The notes beneath the pieces were generated by a model, which was not told where the DNA came from, ran no database searches, and saw only the letters and a program-made list of their open reading frames with translations. Shown here in pieces: positions 55,742 to 64,000 of a stretch of DNA of 64,000 nucleotides. The position numbers were made by a program, and so were the translations under genes. This stretch comes from Paenibacillus gyeongsangnamensis (GTDB lineage: Bacteria; Bacillota; Bacilli; Paenibacillales; NBRC-103111): contig NZ_JAQAGZ010000010.1 of assembly GCF_027533625.1 (NCBI RefSeq), positions 1 through 64,000 of the forward strand. The letters are read 5' to 3'. Each line of letters opens with the position of its first letter. Position 1 is the first letter of the stretch.

Positions 55742-57220
55742 ATGTCATTAATCAATGTTACAAACCTGACGTTTGCCTACGACGGTACCTACGATAACAT
55801 ATTTGAAAACGTAAGCTTTCAAATGGATACCGATTGGAAATTAGGATTTACGGGAAGAAACGGCAGAGGGAAGACCACGTTTCTCAGCTTGCTGCTTAGC
55901 AAATATGAATACAGCGGAAATATTTCTGCCAATGTCGGCTTTGAATATTTTCCCTTCCACGTTGAAAACAAGGAAAATAATACGATTGATGTTATTGGAG
56001 GCATTGTTCCAGACTATGTTTACTGGGAGTTCATGCGCGAGCTTTCATTGCTCAAGGTTTCTGAGGATGTTTTATATCGTCCTTTTGATTCCTTGTCCAG
56101 CGGGGAACAAACGAAAGTGCTGCTCGCTGCCTTATTTCTTAAGGAAAATAGCTTTCTGTTAATTGATGAGCCAACCAACCATCTGGACATGAATGCAAGA
56201 AAGCTTGTCAGTGATTATCTCAATGCCAAAAGCGGATTTATTCTGGTGTCCCACGACCGGTCATTTCTCGATAACTGCGTAGATCACATCCTCTCCATCA
56301 ATAAGACCAACATCGAAATTCAAAAGGGCAATTTCTCCGATTGGTGGGAAAACAAACAGAGGCAAGATCACTTTGAGCTTACAGAGAATGAAAAACTAAA
56401 AAAAGACATTAAACGCTTGTCGGATGCCGCCAAACGAACGAGCAACTGGTCACACGAAGTGGAAAAAACCAAAAACGGTACAAGAAATTCCGGTTCCAAG
56501 GTAGATAAAGGGTATATCGGTCACAAGGCTGCTAAAATGATGAAACGCTCTAAAGCTATAGAGCAAAGACAGCAATCCGCTATGGATGAAAAGGCTAAGC
56601 TCCTCAAAAATATTGAAAGCTCTGACAACCTAAAGCTTTCACAGCTTGCTTTTCATAAAAACCAGCTAGTCGAGTTTGACAATGTTTCGATTTTTTACGG
56701 CGAGAAGAGGGCTTGCACAGAGATTAGTTTTACTATTGAGCAAGGTGAGCGGATTGCGCTTTCAGGTAAAAACGGTTCCGGAAAATCAAGCATTATCAAG
56801 CTTATTTACGGTGAGAACATAGACTATACCGGCGTTTTCAGGAAGGGAAGCCAGCTGAAAATATCCTATGTTTCGCAGGACACCTCGCACTTGCAGGGCA
56901 ATTTAACGGACTACGCCAGAAATCATGGGATAGATGAAAGCCTATTTAAATCAATTTTAAGAAAGCTTGATTTTTCTAGAGTTCAATTTGAAAAAGATAT
57001 TTCGGCTTTTAGCGGCGGCCAAAAGAAGAAAGTGCTGATTGCAAAAAGTCTTTGCGAGAAAGTTCATTTGCATATTTGGGATGAACCGCTTAATTTTATC
57101 GATATTGTATCGCGGATGCAAATTGAAGAGCTGCTGCTTGAATACTCGCCAACCATTCTTTTTGTGGAGCATGACCGTGAATTTTGCAAAAATATTGCAA
57201 CAAAGGTCATTGAACTTTAA
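55742..57220 (+). CDS. Lsa-type ABC-F ribosomal protection protein
   Basis: A 492-residue protein with two ABC ATPase domains and no membrane segments. Domain 1: Walker A GRNGRGKT, signature SSGEQTK, Walker B LLIDEPTNHLD. Domain 2: GKNGSGKS, FSGGQKKK, HIWDEPLNFID. The linker between them (KKDIKRLSDAAKRTSNWSHEVEKTKNG) is typical of Lsa proteins, which bind the ribosomal exit site and displace lincosamides, pleuromutilins and streptogramin A. ATG 55742 follows GGAGG; an in-frame extension to 55571 covers the leader. Expression is probably drug-inducible through the attenuator. The drug range cannot be predicted. Confidence 0.9.
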   Translation: MSLINVTNLTFAYDGTYDNIFENVSFQMDTDWKLGFTGRNGRGKTTFLSLLLSKYEYSGNISANVGFEYFPFHVENKENNTIDVIGGIVPDYVYWEFMRELSLLKVSEDVLYRPFDSLSSGEQTKVLLAALFLKENSFLLIDEPTNHLDMNARKLVSDYLNAKSGFILVSHDRSFLDNCVDHILSINKTNIEIQKGNFSDWWENKQRQDHFELTENEKLKKDIKRLSDAAKRTSNWSHEVEKTKNGTRNSGSKVDKGYIGHKAAKMMKRSKAIEQRQQSAMDEKAKLLKNIESSDNLKLSQLAFHKNQLVEFDNVSIFYGEKRACTEISFTIEQGERIALSGKNGSGKSSIIKLIYGENIDYTGVFRKGSQLKISYVSQDTSHLQGNLTDYARNHGIDESLFKSILRKLDFSRVQFEKDISAFSGGQKKKVLIAKSLCEKVHLHIWDEPLNFIDIVSRMQIEELLLEYSPTILFVEHDREFCKNIATKVIEL

Positions 57221-57257
57221 TGTACCTTTTGTAATTGTATGACGTAGGTCTCCATAA

Positions 57258-57299
57258 CAAAAAGAGCTCAGCCGGATATTAGCTTGGGCTCTTTTTGTC
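57258..57299 (+). terminator. Terminator of the ABC-F gene
   Basis: CAAAAAGAGC and GCTCTTTTTG form a 10-bp stem around a 20-base loop with T5. Just before it (57247-57256) is GGTCTCCATA, similar to the ssrA-end motif. Confidence 0.85.
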
Positions 57300-57364
57300 T
57301 TCCGTTAATGTTTTTAACGTTACTACTGTAAATGAATCTTCCGCATTGCAATGGGGTGCCGCGG

Positions 57365-60300
57365 TTATAAACTAACCGTGATGTGACGCTCTACCCCGTC
57401 ATCCAACAGTTCAACGGAAGTGTCGGGTCCGGCCTTCAGGCCACCTTCCACTGCGGGATCCCTGTTGAAAGCAAGGAAATACTTCGTGCTTCTGTATCGG
57501 TAGGTTACCTTGAAGCCGGGCCATTCGCATGGAATGCACGGATTCAGGTAGAGCCGGTTTCCGCGTTTTTGGATCCCTAATATCCATTCGATCCCACTCT
57601 GATACATCCATCCCGATGAGCCGGTGTACCAGGTCCAGCCGGCATGTCCGCGATGAGGCTCGGCGGTGTATACGTCCGCGGCCATGACGTAAGGCTCTCC
57701 GACGTATTCCCGCACTTCATGATCGGTGCGCGTATGGTTGATCGGGTTAAGCATATGGAATAGCTCGAACGCTTTATCCCCCTGACCCAGCTTGCTCCAG
57801 GCCATGATGTTCCAGATGACCCCATGGGTGTACTGCGCCCCGTTCTCCCGAATACCCGGCGGGTACCCTTGTATATACCCCGGACTTGGCTCGGTACGGT
57901 CAAACGGGGGTGTCAACAGCTTCACGACGGACAGCTCGCGGTCCACCAGCTCACGGTCGAACGACTGCATCGCTTGATAAGCGCGGTCTTGTGGCGCTGC
58001 CCCCGAAATGACGGACCAAGATTGCGCAATGGAATCGATTCGGCACTCTTCGTTATAGAGGGAGCCGAGCCAGGTACCCGAATCCGTAAATGCCCTGCGG
58101 TACCACTGCCCGTCCCAGCCATGCTCATGGATCGCCTGGGACAGCTGTTCACGTGCTTGCTTGTAGCGCGCTTCCCGTTCGTTCTCGCCGCGTTCCGCGC
58201 ATAGCCGCTCAAACCGCTGCAGCACTTCGCACAGAAACCAACCGAGCCAGACGCTCTCGCCGCGTCCTTCATCGCCCACCAGGTTCATGCCGTCGTTCCA
58301 ATCGCCTATTCCAATGAGGGGGAGTCCGTGCTCGCCGATTCGCTGCAGCGCTTTATCGATTGCTCGATAGCAATGCTCGTACACCGTACCTCTGCTGCTG
58401 GACTGCACGGTCTCCTCATATCGTTCATGTTCGCCTTTCTTTAAGGGTTCGCTGGTGATATAAGGAACAACCTCATCGAGAACAGTGTCGTCTCCGGTAT
58501 GCTCCACATAACGGGACGCCGAGTAGGGCAGCCAAAGCAAATCGTCGGAAAATAACGTCCGAATGCCGCGCTCCGTCTCCTCATGCCACCAGTGCTGTAC
58601 GTCGCCTTCCTCGTATTGGTGGGACGCATGGAGAAGAATTTGCCTTCTCACGAGCTCGGGCACCGTATGGAGGAGCGCCAGCGAATCCTGGAGCTGATCC
58701 CGGAATCCGAATGCGCCTCCCGCTTGATAAAAGGCGGAACGTGCCCACATGCGGCAGGCCAGCGATTGGTACAGCAGCCATCCGTTGAGAAGGAAATTGG
58801 TCTCAAGGGATGGAGTGTCTACAACAATCTGGCCGAGCGTTCGATCCCAGTAGTCGCTCGTTTCTGACCAAGCCTCATCGCAGCGCGATGCATCGCTATA
58901 TTGCTGAGCCAGGCTCGCGGCCTGAGACCTGGACGATGTGCAGCCGAGGAGGATGAGAACCTCCGTCTCCTCGCCGGGCTCTAGACTCAGCTTGCGTTGG
59001 ATCGCACCGCAGCTGGCATTGTTAGCCCCGGCCCACCCGGACAGGCGGGTACGGTTCAACGCCGCGGGTTGCTCCAAGCTTCCGTTCCTGCCGATGAACT
59101 CCAGCTGATCCGAGGTCCAAGACAAGTCGTCCGAAGCCGCGGCTTTCTGCGGGAAGATCCCAAGGAATGCCGTGGCCTCCCGAAAGTTTTGTTGATACCG
59201 GTTCTGTGCGGTCAGAATAGCCGCCTCTCCGTCCCACTCGCTCACGATGTAGGGAGCGCTCAATTGGCGCTGTACGCCGATGACCCATTCGGCATAATAG
59301 GTGACCGAGAGTCGCCGGGTTTCGGACGAGGTATTCTTCATCCGCAGCCGTATAATTTTGACTGGATCCTCCTTAGGGACGAACACGGTCATCCTGTGGC
59401 GAATCCCCATACGCTCATGGTCGAAAGTCGTGAAGCCTAACCCATGGGTGATCAAGTAAGGCTCCGTATCCTTGCCGGCTGACGGGGTGATGGTCCACAG
59501 GTCGCCTGAATCCTCATCGCGAATAAATCCGAGTTCTCCTGGCGGGTCAAGCACCGGGTCATTAGACCATGGGGTCAGCTTACATTCGCGGCTGTTCCTC
59601 CAGAACGTGTATCCGGTACCGAGCTCGGAGACAAGGGCGCCGAAGCCGGGATTAGCCAGGACGTTGATCCATGGTGCCGGCAGATGCTTCCCTTCCTTGA
59701 TCAAGAGCTTATATTGCTTTCCGTCTGCAGTAAACCCGCCCCAGCTGTTATAGAAGTGGACATCTTTTGCCTCGAGAAGTGGTGCCGGCAAGGGCGGGGC
59801 AGCCTGCAGACGGCTTCGTACAACTGTCCGCTGAAGCGGTTCCGGCAACGGAGCTGCATTTGCGCGACGCGGGAGACGAAGCTGACTGGCCAAGCTTGGT
59901 CCGCCGGCCCGCAGCGCCACTCGCGCAACGGCCATCAGGAGCGTTCGTTCTTCCTCGCTTAGCCGTTTTTCTGGAATGACGTGAATTCCGGCGGCTCCCG
60001 TTCCAAACCGGTCAACGCCATGCTCAACCGCGCGTCCAAGAGCATCCTGAAGATTTTGCTGATAGCCGTCGGCAGATTGGTTGATCATGACCAGGTCAAA
60101 CCGGAGCCCCAGTCTCCTCAAATACTCATGCCCCGTCAGAAGCTTGACGATAAAAGGCAAATGGCTTCGATTATCGATTTGTACAACGATGATCGGTCTA
60201 TCGCCGGAAATGCCGAAGGACCATAAACCAGGCTGTCCCTTCGAATTGCCCGCAATATTCATGCTGCGCTCATCTCTTAGAGGCGGTGTGTACAGTACTT

Positions 60301-63300
60301 GAGCGGCAAGGCGTTGAAAAGCAATGGCTTCAACCGGATCCAGACGAAGGTTGCGAAGCTCGATTCGGCTGCGCGTCCAGGCTAACTGGAAGGTTCGCTC
60401 TACCATTTCCGCCTTCGACAGCTTGGACGCCATGTGCACCGCTTCTTCCTTCGACTCGGCTACCGATGTCACCGCGTAGAGACACACATGCTTGCCCGGG
60501 TCCACTTGTACGCGATGCCGCATGATAAAGGCAGGGTCGGCCACGGAACCGGTCGTTCCCTTCAGCCGGGAACGGAGGGCTTGAGGCTCCGCAAGCCGGT
60601 GCCCTCTTCCGATGAAAGCGGACCGGTTCGTCTCGTATTCCGTGAGCCCCAGCGTGTGGCAATCGGCTGCGAGCAGATGGGCGGACCACAGTGCTCTATC
60701 CTTCGCCTCCCGTTTGCGCCGGCTGGCAACAAGACACCCGCTTCCTTCATCGTAGGCTGTTCGGATAAACAGCTTGCTAAAAGCGGGATGAGCATCGTCC
60801 GCAATGGGGTTCGAGAGCGCGAGCTCCATAAAGGACGTGATTTCAAGCACCTTCGGTTGATCTCCCGTATTCGTTAATGTGATGCGCCGCACCTCCGCAT
60901 CCGTCTCGGGAGAGACGCATATTTCCATGCGTGTTTCTACAGCGTCAACCTTACGCGCGAAAGTCGCTTTGTCCGGTTCGAAGATGACCCGCTGCTCCGG
61001 CGATTCCATTCTGCAGGGCTGATACGAAGGAGACCAGACTTGATCGGATAAGACATCCCGAATATATACATAGCTCCCCCATGAATCCATAACGGGCTCT
61101 TCTCTCCATCTGGTGATCGAGAGACCATCCCAGCTGCTGAACCCGCTTCCGCTGACGGTAACCATGGCAGTAAAGCGTCCGTTCGACAGCAGGCACGTTT
61201 CCGGCGTCGCGGTATGGGGAGACGTAAATTCACGTGCCGGTCCGGCTTCTTGCACCGCTTTCTCCCCGCGCACTGCTGAACGGTACATCGCAGGATGCTT
61301 AATCCAGTTTGCACGCCGCGGCACCCGCTCCTGCAGAAGCAATTCGGCAGCGCGAACCTCCTTGTTCCGATGGAACCGTTCATACATCGTGCGCGGCAAT
61401 AGCAGATTGGATAAGGTCAGCAGACACATCCCCTGGTGGTGCGCCATAAAACTGCGGATCACCACATGATCGCGGCCTGCCGGCATCCGTTTCGGCGTGA
61501 AATCGAGCGCCTCGTAAAAACCGTATTTGCCGCGTCCGCCTAACTGCTCCATCCGCTTCAAGGCTTTGAGCCCCTCCTTCGGGGCGTACGGCAATGCCAT
61601 AGCCGTTGCATAGGGAGCCAGAACAAGGTCCTGCTCAAGTCCTCGTTGAAACCCGAGGCCGGGAACTCCGAACGCTCTATACTGATAATTCATTTGGTAA
61701 TCAAAGGCGAAGTAACCGGACTCGGAGATGCCGAACGGAACGCCTTGCCGATGTGCGTAATCGATTTGACGTTCTACAATGCCCCGGTAGGTGCTGTCCC
61801 ATAACGTATGGCGATACGTCTTCATCAATAGCCATGGCATCATGTACTCGAACATCGTTCCGGACCAGGAGAGCAGCACCGGCCGGCTGCCGACCTTCGT
61901 CAGTGTTCTTCCGAGCTGATTCCAATGAGAGACCGATACTTGCCCTAAGGCAATGGCGACAAAGCTGGCTTGCCGCGCCTCCGATGCCAGCAGGTCGTAA
62001 AGCACGGTATCCCGAACGCCCTGTTTTACATGGTACCCGAGAGAAAAGAGGTTCGTTTTCGGGTCGAGCAGCGACCGAAAGTTGGTCGCTTGAACCAAAG
62101 CCTCGATTCGGGCCGCCAGGCGGCTCCCGCGAGCAGGCAAGTCTGTCGGGGGACCTCCAGCGATTTCCTCCGCGAAGGCGACTTCAAACTGCTCTTTTGA
62201 CCAGCCTTTAGGGCTATTATTGCCGGCATGCTCCACAGGCTGTCCCAGGTCGTTGCGCAGCCATTCAAACAGGCCTTCCTTCACCGTCATCAAGGAGGCG
62301 ACGAAATTCCCGGAATCGACTGTAGACACGTACACGGGCAATAGCGGAGCCAGCGATTCCGTATCGTACCAATTGTAGAGATGACCCTCCCATTTTTCCA
62401 TTCGCTCGATCGTATCCACCGTTCGTTCCAAACGCTCGACAAGACCGGGCGTATCGATAAACCCGAAATCTCTGGCAGCGAGCGCACACGTTACATACAT
62501 ACCGATGTTAGTAGGGGAGGTGCGATGTGCAATTCCCCTGTCCGGCTTGATCTGAACGTTATCCGGGGGAAGCCAGTTGTCCCGAGCCGTCACGAAATCC
62601 TCGTAGAAGGACCAGATGTCTCGGGAAAGCTTATGCAGCTCCTCGGACTCATCGGAAGTAAACGTCTCCGTCATGCGGACCGGCGACTGATCGAGCCATC
62701 GGATCATTATCGGCGCAGTGCTCCATGCCAGAGCGATGATCAAGCCGATCGACCGTATTGCTGCAGACTCGGTCAAAATCGCGGATGCCGTCATGAGCGC
62801 AATCAAGACGTATCCGCTGAATAGTCCAGCCAAGGGAGGAGCGCCTGCCCTGCTGCTTAACCGTTCAACCTCAGCCTGATTCACCCATTCGAGAAGCCGG
62901 CGCTTCGAAAGGGTCAGACGGTAGAGCGTTCGAATGACGGCGTCCATCAGCACCACGCTCTGAAACGGAAGTGTTAAAAAAGCTACAAGCAAGTGACCTA
63001 TGGTGTGAAGCAAGCCCCAGGGCCGGTACAGAATCGTCTCTAAAGTGACGAGCTGACGGAGCAGCGGAAGGAGCATCGTCAAGAAAACGATGCCGAACCA
63101 GACTCCAGGCGAGCCTGGAAGCACCGGACCGGCCAGCAGCAGGATGAGCAGCAGTACAGGCTGGAGCAAGCTGCGCCGAAGATTATCCGCGATCTGCCAG
63201 CGTGTGACGGCGGATAAATGCGTCGGCACGAGTACCCCCTTACCATTCCGGGCGTGAGACTTCAGCCAGGGAAGGAGCTGCCAATCGCCGCGGGTCCAAC

Positions 63301-64000
63301 GGTGAAGCCGTTTCTGATGCGACAGGAAGGTAGGCGGGTGGTCATCGATCAGTTCGATATCCGTAAGGAGTCCCGCCCTCAAGAAGCCGCCTTCCAGCAG
63401 GTCATGGCTAAGCACCCGATTCTCGGGAAACCGGCTGCCCAGCACATCGTTGAAGGTAGCTACATCGAAAATCCCTTTGCCCGTAAATATGCCTTGTCCT
63501 GTTGCATCCTGATAAGGATCCGATACCGCGAAGGCATACGGATCAAGGCCGGCTTCAGAGGCCCACAAAGAAGACAGCCTCGATTTCTGCGCACTTTCAT
63601 AAGTCATCCCGATCCGCGGCTGAAGTACGCCGTAGCCTGTTATCACCCTGGTCCTGCTCTCGTCCAACCGGGGCCGGTTCAAGGGAAGGTGCATGGCGCC
63701 GATCATCCGGTGCGCGCTTTCGATAGGCAAGCGGGTATCCGCATCCAATGTAATCACATAACGGATTCGGTTTAATACTGCTGCATCGCCGAGAATCGTG
63801 CTGTAGCTGGTGTCTTCGTCCCCTTTGAGCAGCTTTACGAACTCTTCCAGCTTCCCTCGCTTCCGTTCCCACCCCATCCAAGCTTGTTCGGAGGGGTTCC
63901 ACTTTCTGTGGCGATGAAACAGGTGAAAGGTGCTCTTCGGGTAGCTTCGATTCAGTTTTTCGATTTCGGCCTTGGCCATGCTTACGATGGCTTCATCCTC
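57365..64000 (-). CDS. Cyclic beta-glucan synthase-like protein (GT84-GH94), N-terminus beyond window
   Basis: More than 2210 residues are visible; the frame is open at the window edge, so the protein is probably near 2800. In order: a GT84-type glycosyltransferase part (YVITLDADTRLP metal site, HRWTRGDWQLLPWL, several membrane spans), a central glucoamylase-like domain (SPTNIGMYVTCALAARDFGF, SGTMFEYMMPWL, SFMAHHQGMCLLTL), and one or two glycoside-phosphorylase-like (GH94) domains ending with GIGDWNDGMNLVGDEGRGESVW, which carries the catalytic Asp, and GHAGWTWYTGSSGWMYQ. NdvB-type enzymes make cyclic beta-1,2-glucan and secrete it. In this Gram-positive the product is unproven. Confidence 0.9.
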   Translation of the reverse strand, partial: EDEAIVSMAKAEIEKLNRSYPKSTFHLFHRHRKWNPSEQAWMGWERKRGKLEEFVKLLKGDEDTSYSTILGDAAVLNRIRYVITLDADTRLPIESAHRMIGAMHLPLNRPRLDESRTRVITGYGVLQPRIGMTYESAQKSRLSSLWASEAGLDPYAFAVSDPYQDATGQGIFTGKGIFDVATFNDVLGSRFPENRVLSHDLLEGGFLRAGLLTDIELIDDHPPTFLSHQKRLHRWTRGDWQLLPWLKSHARNGKGVLVPTHLSAVTRWQIADNLRRSLLQPVLLLILLLAGPVLPGSPGVWFGIVFLTMLLPLLRQLVTLETILYRPWGLLHTIGHLLVAFLTLPFQSVVLMDAVIRTLYRLTLSKRRLLEWVNQAEVERLSSRAGAPPLAGLFSGYVLIALMTASAILTESAAIRSIGLIIALAWSTAPIMIRWLDQSPVRMTETFTSDESEELHKLSRDIWSFYEDFVTARDNWLPPDNVQIKPDRGIAHRTSPTNIGMYVTCALAARDFGFIDTPGLVERLERTVDTIERMEKWEGHLYNWYDTESLAPLLPVYVSTVDSGNFVASLMTVKEGLFEWLRNDLGQPVEHAGNNSPKGWSKEQFEVAFAEEIAGGPPTDLPARGSRLAARIEALVQATNFRSLLDPKTNLFSLGYHVKQGVRDTVLYDLLASEARQASFVAIALGQVSVSHWNQLGRTLTKVGSRPVLLSWSGTMFEYMMPWLLMKTYRHTLWDSTYRGIVERQIDYAHRQGVPFGISESGYFAFDYQMNYQYRAFGVPGLGFQRGLEQDLVLAPYATAMALPYAPKEGLKALKRMEQLGGRGKYGFYEALDFTPKRMPAGRDHVVIRSFMAHHQGMCLLTLSNLLLPRTMYERFHRNKEVRAAELLLQERVPRRANWIKHPAMYRSAVRGEKAVQEAGPAREFTSPHTATPETCLLSNGRFTAMVTVSGSGFSSWDGLSITRWREEPVMDSWGSYVYIRDVLSDQVWSPSYQPCRMESPEQRVIFEPDKATFARKVDAVETRMEICVSPETDAEVRRITLTNTGDQPKVLEITSFMELALSNPIADDAHPAFSKLFIRTAYDEGSGCLVASRRKREAKDRALWSAHLLAADCHTLGLTEYETNRSAFIGRGHRLAEPQALRSRLKGTTGSVADPAFIMRHRVQVDPGKHVCLYAVTSVAESKEEAVHMASKLSKAEMVERTFQLAWTRSRIELRNLRLDPVEAIAFQRLAAQVLYTPPLRDERSMNIAGNSKGQPGLWSFGISGDRPIIVVQIDNRSHLPFIVKLLTGHEYLRRLGLRFDLVMINQSADGYQQNLQDALGRAVEHGVDRFGTGAAGIHVIPEKRLSEEERTLLMAVARVALRAGGPSLASQLRLPRRANAAPLPEPLQRTVVRSRLQAAPPLPAPLLEAKDVHFYNSWGGFTADGKQYKLLIKEGKHLPAPWINVLANPGFGALVSELGTGYTFWRNSRECKLTPWSNDPVLDPPGELGFIRDEDSGDLWTITPSAGKDTEPYLITHGLGFTTFDHERMGIRHRMTVFVPKEDPVKIIRLRMKNTSSETRRLSVTYYAEWVIGVQRQLSAPYIVSEWDGEAAILTAQNRYQQNFREATAFLGIFPQKAAASDDLSWTSDQLEFIGRNGSLEQPAALNRTRLSGWAGANNASCGAIQRKLSLEPGEETEVLILLGCTSSRSQAASLAQQYSDASRCDEAWSETSDYWDRTLGQIVVDTPSLETNFLLNGWLLYQSLACRMWARSAFYQAGGAFGFRDQLQDSLALLHTVPELVRRQILLHASHQYEEGDVQHWWHEETERGIRTLFSDDLLWLPYSASRYVEHTGDDTVLDEVVPYITSEPLKKGEHERYEETVQSSSRGTVYEHCYRAIDKALQRIGEHGLPLIGIGDWNDGMNLVGDEGRGESVWLGWFLCEVLQRFERLCAERGENEREARYKQAREQLSQAIHEHGWDGQWYRRAFTDSGTWLGSLYNEECRIDSIAQSWSVISGAAPQDRAYQAMQSFDRELVDRELSVVKLLTPPFDRTEPSPGYIQGYPPGIRENGAQYTHGVIWNIMAWSKLGQGDKAFELFHMLNPINHTRTDHEVREYVGEPYVMAADVYTAEPHRGHAGWTWYTGSSGWMYQSGIEWILGIQKRGNRLYLNPCIPCEWPGFKVTYRYRSTKYFLAFNRDPAVEGGLKAGPDTSVELLDDGVERHITVSL

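Overview
The window looks like a chromosomal segment of a Paenibacillus-type bacillus (Firmicutes, Paenibacillaceae). The evidence is the gene order, which follows Bacillus subtilis blocks (hprK-lgt-ppaX-yvoF-hisZGDBHAFI, yvcD-trxB, rapZ-glmR-whiA-HPr, cggR-gapA-pgk-tpiA-gpmI-eno, secG-est-rnr-smpB-ssrA), the short HisG with a separate HisZ, a CggR operator, a CtsR box, and a moderately GC-rich genome. The species cannot be fixed from this sequence.

Layout. 1-1240: 3' end of a 23S rRNA followed by eight tRNAs (Ser, Met, Val, Thr, Asp, Phe, Tyr, Lys) with no 5S rRNA visible. 1343-4114 (minus strand): a thiamine-binding protein, then an operon of a LarA-type lactate racemase, a membrane protein and an orphan gluconate dehydrogenase small-subunit-like protein. 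4278-8223: a CdaR/PucR regulator, the multi-sugar ABC ATPase MsmX, an AIM24 protein and an HxlR regulator. 8293-20681: HPr kinase, Lgt, PpaX, an acyltransferase, the histidine operon, histidinol phosphatase and PRPP synthetase. 20809-29666: TPR protein, thioredoxin reductase, a pirin/MarR pair, glucokinase, RapZ, GlmR, WhiA and an HPr protein. 29880-32569: a stalk-domain exported protein, ClpP with a CtsR box, and tRNA-Arg. 32769-40089: the CggR-controlled glycolytic operon. 40323-46104: M50 protease, SecG, esterase, RNase R, SmpB and tmRNA.

From 46105 to about 57260 the sequence becomes AT-richer and accessory in character. It starts exactly at the 3' end of ssrA. A degenerate copy of the ssrA 3' end with its terminator recurs at 50074-50127, and a second repeated scar occurs at 52545 and 54324. 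The modules between them carry a KdgT/alcohol dehydrogenase/heme-binding operon, UPF0158, a frameshifted gene, a SEC-C protein, a deacetylase plus glycosyltransferase, a deacetylase lipoprotein and an Lsa-type ABC-F resistance gene with an attenuator. The window ends inside a giant cyclic-glucan-synthase-like gene on the minus strand.

The most unusual signal is a family of three intergenic elements of about 200 bp (18598-18797, 34990-35210, 40104-40302). They share an architecture of three nested long helices. Short unpaired or apical motifs are conserved, while the arm sequences differ almost completely yet stay complementary. They lie between hisI and hisJ, between gapA and pgk, and between eno and an M50 protease gene. 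A separate 99-bp structured repeat occurs twice (6668-6765 and 25018-25116) in opposite orientations at about 90% identity.
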